NCBI GenBank assembly: GCA_934045075.1
Contig: OW203744.1
Location: 5,072,795-5,136,794, forward strand
From: Yponomeuta sedellus
Lineage: Eukaryota > Arthropoda > Insecta > Lepidoptera > Yponomeutidae
Reading direction: 5' to 3'
DNA: 64,000 bases
The notes under the pieces were generated by a model. The model did not search any database, was not told the DNA's origin, and saw only the letters and a program-made list of their open reading frames with translations. Positions 25,101-30,638 of this stretch are shown in pieces (position 1 is the first letter of the stretch; every line of letters begins with the position of its first letter). The translations under genes were made by a program, and so were the position numbers.

Positions 25101-25727
25101 GAGTCACTCAAAGGTTGCTAGTTTTTTCCTGGCTTGCTATATTAATGTTGTTTAAGTGGTGAGTGGGTAACCTCTCTGCTTACAACTGAAATAGATCTGT
25201 TCTCAGTGATTTTCGCCAAGTTAGTCTTCAAGATATCTATTTCACTCACGAGTCAGCTATAATTTTTATACTGAAATTGGATGATTCTGGTTCTTGAAAC
25301 AGTTAACAAGACTTACATGGGGGATTGGGTGCTGGTTGCGTTGCACAATACAAAACTTGTATTAGTGTAGTTGTAATTTAGAAAACAGAATAGGTGTGCC
25401 GTGCCCCTAGCACTCTGTGTAGTTTAATGTTATACATCGAAGGTGTAAAAATTAGCTCATGTTTTAATAAGAAAAACATATAAAGAAATACTTTACCTTC
25501 ACTACGAACGGCTATAAGGAACTGGTAAAGGCTCATAGAAGCATCTATCGCTATCTTTCGACCTGAAATATGCATAAAAAGGCATGAAATATGGGTTTTG
25601 CATAGGTAATAGGTTAAAAAACGTTGACCATAATTAAACACGAACCAAAGTAGTTTTTTATTTCACATTCTTTTAAGGCCTGCGGAGCCACATCGGCTAT
25701 AAGTTTTGATAAACCTAAAATACCCAT
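4104..25727 (-). CDS. Fen1: Flap endonuclease 1, eight exons
   Basis: FEN1 is the nuclear structure-specific nuclease that removes 5-prime flaps during Okazaki fragment maturation and long-patch base excision repair, working with PCNA. Seen: exons 25727-25646, 25562-25497, 24590-24387, 22488-22343, 21235-21068, 19483-19265, 5156-5007 and 4208-4104 join in frame into 379 residues, matching the family's usual length of about 380. The start is [16 protein letters not shown]. Active-site acidic residues are present in the expected order: Asp in AIDASMS, Asp in VFDGKPP, two Glu in EAPCEAEAQ, two Asp in ATEDMDAL and Asp in LGCDYC. The helix-hairpin-helix [14 protein letters not shown] segment follows. 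The PCNA-binding box is TQGRLDGFF, then a Lys/Arg-rich nuclear-localisation tail ending GRGRKPK. Odd: 1.1 kb of coding sequence spread over 21.6 kb because of repeats. The donor of exon 1 (GTTCGT) is weak. Introns are GT-AG. Confidence 0.96.
4380..4530 (+). repeat. Dispersed repeat with GCTGCC...GGCAGC core, copy 1
   Basis: Contains the blocks TTTACATTCTGTTTGCT, GCCGTAGTG, AAAAAGGCAGCGGGAA and TCTGACCATC. Diverged copies sharing these blocks in the same order lie at 31090-31290 and about 52670-52800. The class is not identified. Confidence 0.6.
4551..4687. mobile_element. Fold-back MITE
   Basis: The ends are inverted copies (GAACACATTATTAGA ... TCTAATAATGTGTTCG), and the inversion continues inward through TTTTCGGG and the complementary CCCGAAAA. 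A third, one-armed copy starts at about 4861 (GCGATTAAGCCCCGAAAATA). No coding capacity. Confidence 0.7.
4727..4830 (+). repeat. Dispersed repeat with AGTCCACTGCTGGACATAGC
   Basis: Begins with a TTC run, then CAGGCTATATTAGTCCACTG and CCCTCCCCTAATGAGCGC. Other copies: 36409-36450, 48592-48725, 51535-51670, 54229-54362, 60420-60600 and 60920-61090, with an inverted one at 19545-19665. Probably the 3-prime end of a non-LTR family; inference only. Confidence 0.6.
5229..5327. repeat. Two-copy direct repeat, about 48 bases
   Basis: The block AGTATTTAGAAGGATTA...GAGAATTAGTTTAGAGGATT occurs twice in tandem with a single base change. It lies in Fen1 intron 6. Confidence 0.75.
5460..5960 (+). mobile_element. 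tRNA-like SINE, tandem dimer
   Basis: Two tRNA-like units, at about 5526-5600 and 5824-5898, are joined by the family linker (GTGCATTAAAAA, then CATGTGGGTACAGCGATATC). Each unit has an A box (TTAGCTCAGTTGG-like) and a B box (GGGTTCGAGTCCC-like). The anticodon loop has C rather than U before the anticodon, so these are not working tRNA genes. The common 3-prime part is TTTTAGCCTCTAAATAGG. Confidence 0.8.
6250..6431 (+). mobile_element. Jockey/CR1-like LINE C-terminal fragment
   Basis: Codes for [16 protein letters not shown], which resembles the C-terminus also seen at 13166-13378 ([16 protein letters not shown]) and 9770-9905. Only the last part of the protein is present, with no catalytic motif. 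Confidence 0.55.
6580..6945 (-). mobile_element. 5S rRNA-derived SINE, full-length copy with target-site duplication
   Basis: Read on the minus strand the head contains AATCACTTGG, TTAAGCAAC, GGCGCGGTCAG and GGATGGGTGA in the order and spacing of the promoter half of 5S rRNA (positions near 45-100, covering box A and box C). The body is unique to the family and the end is AAGGGTTGATAACGA. It is flanked by an 11-base direct repeat, GTTTAGTGTTA (6569-6579 and 6946-6956), as expected for LINE-driven insertion. Other copies in this window: 20335-20550, 20551-20921, 32727-32933, 34030-34384, 48994-49262, 49548-49886, 52985-53350 and 61462-61798. Confidence 0.75.
7026..8070. repeat. tRNA-like SINE followed by four-copy composite tandem array
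   Basis: 7026-7220 starts with a tRNA-like block (GATTGGTTTAGCGGTATCAC, GTGGGTTCGATTGCC), then a tail TCCTTGCCTGGTTACTATAG. From about 7240 a unit of roughly 190-207 bases repeats four times. Each unit combines a piece of the 5S-derived SINE body (TTGTGGAGGATTGTAAGA, GAAGTTATCAAGCCGCC) with the tRNA-SINE tail (GGGTATCCTAGA, GACAAGCGATCGTGTTGTG). Units start near 7269, 7476, 7668 and 7859. Confidence 0.8.
8108..8256. mobile_element. Fold-back MITE
   Basis: Arms of about 42 bases are inverted copies (AAAACTGTTTTTATGCGC ... ATAAAAACAGTTTT, with TGCTCGTTTATTACATTTT mirrored), around a short centre holding TGCCGAGACGTCGG. No coding capacity. Confidence 0.75.
8489..8727. mobile_element. Tc1/mariner-like MITE, copy 1
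   Basis: Inverted ends CAGTCTGTTAGC and GCTAACAGACTG, continuing inward through TTTTAGAATATAC, flanked by TA on both sides. Further copies lie at 44880-45078 and 50157-50372. The TA flank and CAGT start fit the Tc1/mariner superfamily. No transposase. Confidence 0.75.
8815..8967 (+). mobile_element. RTE LINE C-terminal remnant
   Basis: One frame reads [19 protein letters not shown] then [11 protein letters not shown], resembling the extreme C-terminus of RTE-type reverse transcriptases (a VDEA...CRDR pattern). It is truncated on the left and runs into unrelated sequence. Confidence 0.5.
9478..9660 (-). mobile_element. tRNA-like SINE copy
   Basis: Inverted copy of the tRNA-like family: GAGGCTAAAAATTCCACCCA, the complement of the B box, the A box (TGAGCCAATGG), then the 5-prime part with TCTGTATTACGTACGGGCAG. 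Confidence 0.8.
9770..9905 (-). mobile_element. Jockey/CR1-like LINE C-terminal fragment
   Basis: The minus strand reads [20 protein letters not shown] then IPQDIL, clearly the same domain as at 13166-13378. Short and frame-limited. Confidence 0.6.
10343..10828 (+). CDS. Small secreted cysteine-containing protein nested in Fen1 intron 6
   Basis: An intronless 161-residue frame on the strand opposite Fen1. It opens with a clear signal peptide ([20 protein letters not shown], cleavage likely just after). The mature part has six cysteines, near residues 27, 43, 84, 97, 129 and 141, an Asn/Arg-rich low-complexity middle and an acidic end, so three disulfides are possible. I do not recognise the family. 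An arthropod-type initiator motif TCAGTT lies near 10287, about 55 bases before the start codon, and AATAAA lies near 10941. Support for a real gene: signal peptide, even cysteine spacing and a decayed duplicate directly downstream (10845-11140). Confidence 0.65.
   Translation: MIINSFTVAFIVMLLTEAFAETQEECSGDYSAMLLRLNIEVDLCVSRRRVLRSANPLNSNYGNSGPRNYNSRNRNNNLQRTENSECKANEERINNVCMNLSYLSPNALPSISDRSLFSIVGPKIMTCSEGYTWISTASKCLKVRQQDYEDMYSDAIVFPKN
10845..11140 (+). pseudogene. Decayed tandem duplicate of the 10343-10828 gene
   Basis: Shares ordered blocks with the intact gene: CGCCTTAACATAGAG, AGTGTAAAGC(T/A)AACGA, ACGAATCTTTC and TTTCTACTG(T/C)TAGCAAGT-like sequence. The signal-peptide end is missing and frames are interrupted by stops and indels. 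It begins about 20 bases after the intact gene's stop, so it is a local duplication. Confidence 0.7.
11141..12086. other. Fen1 intron sequence, no gene seen
   Basis: AT-rich stretch without a supported coding region or clear repeat boundaries. Confidence 0.4.
12087..12487. mobile_element. Long-armed fold-back element with GC-rich core
   Basis: Arms of about 115-125 bases (about 12087-12205 and 12358-12485) are near-perfect inverted copies, starting ACCGACTTCAAATGCGTGAA and ending AAAGTTAAACCAGCTA. Between them, 12206-12290 is strikingly GC-rich (GGCGGGGGACGC occurs in it). A further terminal piece (GTTCACGCATTTGAAGTCGG) is repeated at about 12521-12543, and a related fragment runs to 12715. 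Confidence 0.85.
12970..13960 (-). mobile_element. Jockey/CR1-like LINE, 3-prime part, decayed
   Basis: The minus strand reads, across frame breaks, [19 protein letters not shown], then a 70-residue open stretch with [20 protein letters not shown] and IPEDILSL, then an AATAAA signal and a TTTCA-repeat tail at 12970-12995. This is the C-terminal region of a non-LTR reverse transcriptase. The catalytic domain is not readable. It lies in Fen1 intron 6 in the same orientation as Fen1. Confidence 0.65.
14047..15127. mobile_element. Non-autonomous Harbinger-type element, 1.08 kb
   Basis: Inverted ends CGGCCGAATACTCAAACGTC and GACGTTTGAGTATTCGGCCG are flanked by the direct repeat TTA (14044-14046 and 15128-15130). 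A TWA target duplication is diagnostic of PIF/Harbinger. The interior has an ATTATTATGCG-type short repeat and no transposase frame. Confidence 0.8.
15131..16250. other. Fen1 intron, repeat fragments only
   Basis: Holds a piece of the tRNA-like SINE (15279-15345, plus strand) and a block around 15885-15965 (GTTATGACGGAAGTGGATTTCCGGAACGG in part) that is an inverted relative of 3300-3370. No gene seen. Confidence 0.45.
16421..18949 (-). CDS. LOA/I-group LINE: reverse transcriptase plus RNase H, 842 residues, 5-prime truncated
   Basis: The polyprotein end of a non-LTR retrotransposon, intact from the first Met. Seen: reverse transcriptase motifs in order ([43 protein letters not shown], and the catalytic GYADDITIL near residue 310). 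After these comes RNase H with its four acidic positions (YTDGSKT near residue 570, [22 protein letters not shown]) and a final Cys/His patch ([18 protein letters not shown]). Known: a reverse transcriptase followed by RNase H marks the I/LOA/Outcast group. The AP endonuclease and ORF1 that normally precede are absent, so this copy cannot move by itself as seen. It sits in Fen1 intron 6 in the sense direction. A 3-prime untranslated piece of the same family is at 36810-36862. The exact clade is inference. Confidence 0.9.
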   Translation of the reverse strand: MEEKETARIKTLLSTNKNRGLGSLKKSDGTYTTSDEEISELLLCYCYDNQQWEEPFERSPADIDWAVSNTVITEDKVQWAVKSFLPYKSSGIDEIFLALLQWGINTILPQLVCIFQSCLAHQYIPHSWREVKVVFLPKAGKGDYAQAKSYRPISLTSFLLKTLERLTDRHIREGALKTKPLHPQQHAYRNGRSTDSALHTVVRTIEKGLSDKHMVLGAFIDIEGAFDKTTFSSINQALVKRGVQPTITGWIDNLLRQRAITLKVNSTTRAIVARGCPQGGVLSPLLWNLVVDGLIRRLDECGFWIIGYADDITILTIGKSEDILYSLMRTAFGIVERWCNTHQLTANPTKTELVLFTNKRNPKTQNLPKFFGTTLTLSPTVKYLGVTLDSKLNWSSHLQNIVNKAQMTFWQCRGLIGKQWGLRPSLMMWLYTSVIRPAITYGAVVWWTRTKQKIAVLQLQRLQRLACLAVTGCMKTTPTTALEALLNLRPLHLHVQQEAASAALRLRTTGIWEQNSYTPHTQILAAAVSDQPMMEAVCDRIPHTYIFDKKYKVQLQEEPTDYSGIHEVRVYTDGSKTETGTGAGAFSNELNLKISTTLGNLNTIFQAECIGITRAVALLNTRDAKAYAIRIISDSASVLQALNSNLTNNSLILECHHELEKLSTNNRVTLKWIKGHSGSLGNDAADELAKRGSETTVEGPEPLLPLPYNQFRKWLRSRTESQHAELWRTETKCRQAKEALPTISKRLSRSLLRLRRENLRKAVAILTGHCSLNRHLYNMGLTDSPLCRGCLKEEQTPAHVTIHCEGVEKQRTAIIGKPGSLQEACSNIGALLAFWKEIGWLE
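19010..19145 (+). mobile_element. tRNA-like SINE copy
   Basis: A complete tRNA-like block with GATGCCGGTGAGTCGCCCAT, A box TTAGCTCAGTTGG and B box GGTTCGAATCCCGG. It ends at GGGTGGAAT, just before Fen1 exon 6. Confidence 0.75.
19681..19815. mobile_element. Short TIR MITE, copy 1
   Basis: Ends are inverted (TTGAATTGAGAATTTTGCTA ... GAAATTCTAAATTCCGAAAC), with the interior block GTAGT...CTCTTTGC-like sequence shared with 44553-44694. No coding capacity. Confidence 0.65.
19940..20095. mobile_element. tRNA-like SINE, inverted-then-direct deletion derivative
   Basis: Starts as an inverted copy (ACCTATTTAGAGGCTAAAAA through the tRNA-like block to GAGCCAATGGGC) and switches abruptly to the direct 3-prime tail (TCCTTAGCACGGGTTAGTGC). 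The same architecture occurs at 21872, 23993, 33017 and 57875. Confidence 0.75.
20335..20921 (-). mobile_element. 5S-derived SINE: partial copy and adjoining fuller copy
   Basis: 20335-20550 is a truncated copy. 20551-20921 is nearly complete, with the 5S-like part reading TTAAGCAAC-like and GGATGGGTGA on the minus strand. They lie head to tail. Confidence 0.75.
21872..22290 (+). mobile_element. tRNA-like SINE composite
   Basis: A short inverted end (21872-21935) runs into a direct tail, then a full direct unit with CATGTGGGTACAGCGATATC, the tRNA-like block at about 22140-22217 and the tail GTCCTTAGCACGGGTTAGTG. Confidence 0.8.
22515..24235 (-). mobile_element. Non-autonomous LTR retrotransposon in Fen1 intron 3
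   Basis: Two direct copies of a roughly 240-base sequence (22517-22754 and 23810-24232) both carry AACTGGAACGACTTC, TAGTCAGATCTGGT and TAAAGAGGTTTGCACCG. On the minus strand they start TGTAACGGTGC. Next to the right copy, inside the element, the minus strand reads TGGTGCCCAACGTGGGG, the classic primer-binding site of many LTR elements, so the element points left. The right repeat is split by a tRNA-like SINE (about 23993-24160). The 1.05 kb interior has no gag or pol frame, so it must rely on another element's enzymes. Confidence 0.65.
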
Positions 25728-26179
25728 TTTTACTAATTAAAACACAATAATTCGTCAAAATATTTATGCGATGAAACCGGCGGGAAATGGAAATTTCCAC
25801 AGATTAGACAGAGACATTGACGTTAGTTTTTTTTGTGTTTTGTTTTAGTGATGGGAAAGGGAAAAATAAAATATAATGAGTCGACAATAGACATGATTGT
25901 TTAAAATATTAACAAAAGATTTACACGCAATTCATGTATTGAATTGAATTGCTTACATACGATGCACATCGAAAGTTAGTCTTGTTAAGTGGTTTTAGTA
26001 GTAAAATATAGAGTAATTTACATTTAATAATCCTCGTTTTGGTCATAGCAGTTTCAAAACGCATTATTGACGTTTACACAAAGTCCTTCAAAGAACAAAT
26101 TCGTCTGTCTGACTGTGTGGGCTAGTAGGATCAAACAATAAAAATCATATAACTTAACTTAATTTTTAAATAATTAAAC
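25728..26179. promoter_or_regulatory. Shared divergent promoter region of Fen1 and PLGRKT
   Basis: 452 bases separate the start codons of the two divergently transcribed genes and hold no mobile element that I can see, unlike nearly all other intergenic sequence here. No TATA box is assigned; individual motifs are not claimed. Confidence 0.5.
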
Positions 26180-28330
26180 ATGGGAAACTACTTTACTGTA
26201 AACATGGAGGAAAACTTCAAGAAGAACCAAGAATTTATTCAAACTATTAATAAAATTAAGGCAAGTTCACACCTTAACTAATATTATCTAGACACCTAAG
26301 TAGGTATGTTATTTTTAATTATGTTATGTTTAATATTGTGATTATAATTATCCAAATAATTCGACAGATGGAGCGACAAATTCAACTTCAATACCAGTTA
26401 CAAGAAAGAAATGCAGCAATGCAAATAGCTAAGAACAGAGACATTTGCCTTTGGCTTACAGCATTTCATGTTACATCAACTGTAGGATTATTTACGGGGT
26501 AGGTAAATTACCTACTTACATTCTTTATAATGCACAGAATATCTACATCAGATGATTTAAAATTATTATCTCTTAAGACTTCTATTACGTCTTGTTTACA
26601 TCTCCAAAATTTACAGCAAGGGTGAGCTTGCTAAATTTATTTTTCATTGAGAATTAATTTCAAAAATTAATAAATTATACTTTACTACATATATAACAAG
26701 ATAGAAGACTATAGAACCTACCTACATAATTTTGCAAAAAAATAATGTAGTCTAATGTGGAATTAAAATGTAGTGAGGCTTTACTAGGTAGGTATCTAAT
26801 AAAATTACAGATATAATTTTCTGTTGCCTTGAATAAGATGTTTATTTAGAAAATTTGAGGCTAAATTAATTAATAGTAGGTACTTACCTCTTTGTCCATA
26901 ATATGGTGTACTCTAGTAACTACCTACTGTTTTTGTACGAACAATAAAAATGAGAGAATGTTTACGATAGGTGATATTAAACGTAACAGCAGCCTCTTGA
27001 ATCCTTAACATAAGAATGCACCTTTATAATTTCAGATTCAGACGAACGAAAAAAAATTACTTTCTTCTACCTCTAATTCCTCTGACTTTCGTCACTCTTT
27101 ATTATTGGGATCTGGGATATGGGAACAAGGTTCATAGAATAAGAAGTAAGTACATACTAAACATTTTTATTTTAATATCGATTTATTAAACGGCTTCAAT
27201 AAGCGAAACCTTAAAATTATCAAATTTATATTGTTACGGGCTAGGGTTCTGGATTTGGATGTAAAACGCCAATGACAACTTCTTAGGATTTATTCACGCA
27301 GGGTCTGGTCTGCAGGTCTTCACGACACGAAGTCCACACGAACAAAGTCCTTGTCAAAGAGATTTGAACCTTATACTAGTGGACATACGAGTCACTATTG
27401 CTTGAAGCGTTTTATTGTTTACTAAAACGCAGTATGCGGCGACTATTCGATAGGCTTCCAGAAGGCTCTATTCTAGATGGTTCGGGATAGGACCGCGACA
27501 ATATTATATCTTTTTTCATACTATCTTAAAAGTAATGTTGTGTTTTTTGTTAGGTACTTTAAAGTTGTGGTATAAGTATTTTTTTACATGGCTTGCCACA
27601 CGAAGGTATCATAAAAATTTAAGATAATACCACTGACTGACTCCAATAAAAAAAATTAAATATAAATTTTCATTTCTAAAAACGCTCTGAATTTTATAGT
27701 ATAAGAATCGCAAAACTATATTAAATCAATCTGACTAAATGTATTTCCATATTTGTAATGTCCTTGCCTGGTTACCATAACACCACAGGATATCCTAGTT
27801 TCGGGACCAGGCAAAGTGACTATGTGGTGTGGAAGTGATGGATTTTGTCCTGACTTTGTAGTAGGTACTAAATTCTTTCTACTTGAACAAAATTCAAATT
27901 ATTTTGTCTCTTTTTCATAAAATATTTATACTTTGTTGTTTAGAAAGACTCATTGGTCTATAGAAACTACCTTTTGGAATGGAATCATGAAAAAATACGG
28001 AAAGATTGACGTTTTAAAATTAGCCAAAAGGCGCTTGGTTAAACTGGGTTACTAGTTAAATAAAGAGGATTAAAAAAAAACTTAATAATTATTATTTTAA
28101 AATACTTAATTGAAGTCTCGAAAAGAAGTCCTTCATTAGGGGTGCCCTTTATTAAAATTTTCAGAATTGCTTATACATATTAATATTAATTTTCAGTGGA
28201 AGCGGAGCATATTATGACTCATGAAGCTGATCTTCTGGAGCTACCGTGTGGCCTACCAAGTCCTTCATCCATTGACTTAGGCCGACTAGATGCCGAAGAG
28301 AGCCGAAAGATTCATCCTCCTCTACTGTAG
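26180..28330 (+). CDS. PLGRKT: Plasminogen receptor (KT) homologue, four exons
   Basis: PLGRKT is a small double-pass membrane protein. In mammals it binds plasminogen at the cell surface; its role in insects is not settled. Seen: exons 26180-26260, 26368-26498, 27036-27145 and 28197-28330 join in frame into 151 residues (the mammalian protein has 147). The order of family landmarks is kept: start MGNYFTVNMEENFKKNQEF, the MERQIQLQYQLQERNAAMQ helix, a first membrane segment (WLTAFHVTSTVGLF), a basic loop (RRTKKN), a second segment (FLLPLIPLTFVTLYYWDLGY), then EAEHIMTHEADLLELPCGLP. Odd: intron 1 begins with GC (AAG|GCAAGT), a recognised GC-AG intron. The protein ends in Leu-Leu, so the C-terminal lysine that gives the KT name and binds plasminogen is absent. 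It is head to head with Fen1. Confidence 0.88.
27944..28064 (+). other. Possible alternative last exon inside PLGRKT intron 3
   Basis: Polypyrimidine-rich acceptor CTTTGTTGTTTAG, then an open frame of 36 residues containing THWSIETTFWNGIMKKYGK, a TAG stop at 28053-28055 and AATAAA at about 28059 followed by an A run. The entry phase agrees with the end of PLGRKT exon 2 (phase 2), so exon 2 could splice to it. The peptide is not recognised; it could instead be an old retroposed fragment. Confidence 0.3.
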
Positions 28331-29424
28331 GCATAATTTTACAATTCTACCAAAACCAAAATATTCAGTCATTCAAATAACTATGTTACTAAGGTTTGTG
28401 CCTTCGAGTGCTCGGTAGGATACCAGTAGTAAACGATAAAACAGCATTTTCCTGCGCTAGCTAGTCATCTACATAATTATAGAGGTACTTAATTCTCACT
28501 AGAATTAATTAAAGGGCACCTACAATTCCATAGAACAGCTGTAACATGCGTACGTATATTGATAATAACTGTTAAGCTCTATCTTTGAACGAGGTATAAT
28601 GATCCATGGAGAGACTAATGGAGAGACTAATTCGTTATTATTAATGAATTATCGTATAAACAACTATTTTGTAGGTAATGATTATGGTGAAATAAAGGTT
28701 GAATTTTAAATAGTAAGTTTAATCAAAACGCTATCTTTGATATCCACATAATTACAATATTTGAGACGTTAGTAGGCAATATCTTTATTCAATAAAGCTT
28801 AATATGCTATTAAATTTTAATTAAGTACAAATATTCGCACATAAATAAAATTATTCTCAGTCATAATGAAATTGCTTAGTCCTTGCGTTCAATAAAACAA
28901 CGTAGTAATTGTGTTATTATTCTGTCCATTTCTGATTCTAATTAATTGATTATAACTTTTATATTTTTACTTATATTTTTTTCGATATTTTTTTAATCTT
29001 AACGGATATTTTTTTAATGGTACTTATATTTTAAATGGGTTGTTAATCTAGTGTTTTTGCGCTTTGTTATGGAGAAATATAAAACGAAGAAAACAAGGAA
29101 GAAAATATTGGTAATTCCATTGAAACTATAAATATTCCGATCATTGTATTATGAATCTTAATTAAAATATTACTGTCCTTAGAAATAAAGAAAAATAATT
29201 ATAGAAATAAAAAACGTGATTTATAGGTAAACTTTAACATAAACCTGTTTGATGTAGTAATATTTAATTATATAATACTAACCAAGCAGTTAGCATTTAT
29301 AAATACATTTAACTATATAAATAAAGTTGTTAATTATTATAACATTTCTCTTAAGCACTCTTAAAGGCATATAGGTATGTAATCTGTCGTTGTTTTTCCT
29401 TGTAAAATCTCCATCACAGACTAT
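28331..29424. other. Intergenic, no gene seen
   Basis: Very AT-rich, with no supported frame or clear repeat. The PLGRKT transcript end is probably near AATAAA at about 28692. Confidence 0.4.
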
Positions 29425-29765
29425 TTATTAGAAACCTATTTAGAGGCTAAAAAATCCACCCACGCCGGGATTCGAACCCACAACCTCTGGCTATCCGTGC
29501 CAGCGCTCTTCTAACTGAGCCAATGGGCGACTCACCGGCATCAGTGAAATTTCGAACCTCTTATTATTATTATTATACTTTATTGCACACGAAACATTTA
29601 ACAGGACTTACATAAGAAACCTCTTTACACTATTCTCTGTATTACGTACAGGCAGCGACATCTGGCGGGTTAGTGCATTAAAAATAAATCCCGGCATGGG
29701 TGGAATTTTTAGCCTCTAAATAGGTTTTTTAAAATTGTCCTTAGCACGGGTTAATGCATTAATAG
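29425..29765. mobile_element. tRNA-like family fold-back copy
   Basis: The left part is an inverted copy through the whole tRNA-like block (29430-29545) and its 5-prime extension (TCTGTATTACGTACAGGCAG), interrupted by a TTATTATTATTATACTTTAT insertion. The right part is a direct end (CCCGGCATGGGTGGAATTTT ... TAGCACGGGTTAATGC). Confidence 0.7.
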
Positions 29766-30638
29766 TATAGACTATTTATTACATACTCGAATTGGAATGT
29801 TTCTTTTAATAAGGAATCGTGCTTTTATAAACTAAGACCGTAAATCTCTACTACACTAACTAAACTAAGATCGTAAATGTCATGTGATGATGGCTTATAA
29901 TTTATTTCTAATCGCATTCTATTAATTATAGAACTTGTATTGTTGTCATTATAAGATCAAAGATAAAAATGTTGGAAACACAATTTTTTTTATTCCAAAT
30001 ATACCTTAACTTAGTCATAAATTCATAATCGATACTATTTTATCATCAGATTTTTATTGATTTTACAACATACTTAATCTCATAACTAGTACAGTTGACA
30101 ACTGCGTTGCCATAGCAACGACGATTTGTTTGGCCTTTCGTAAACAAGTGAATCACGTCGTGGCAGATTTCAAAACTGGCTAATTCTTTTCCTATTTATC
30201 TTCTTACAAACGTTTTTATGTAGATGATTAGTGTAAATTATGTTATTTACGACCTGATACCATAATTCTGTAAGTATTTTACTCTTTTAAAATTTAGTGC
30301 AGAGAGGTCATGTCAAAGAATCACATTGAAATAATACGATTCGGAAGTTCACGATCGTGATGACAGTTCACAAAATTTATTGCCTGTAGGTGACTAAAAT
30401 GTATCGATCTTCGGTTGCCTAGCTGATCGTTCCAATGGTTCCAATATTGTTTAGCGACACGCATACTCTCTGCTGTTTATATTCAAATTTAAGGCCGCAT
30501 GTAGCAATTTGCATTCACAAATGTAAACCGTAACAAGTTTACAGTCCTGTGCGACAAATTCCCCCGAGTGACTGTCTCTCTTCGACGTCTGTCTTTCCAG
30601 AGAACTTTAGCAAAGTTAGTGTATTGCCACCAGTACAA

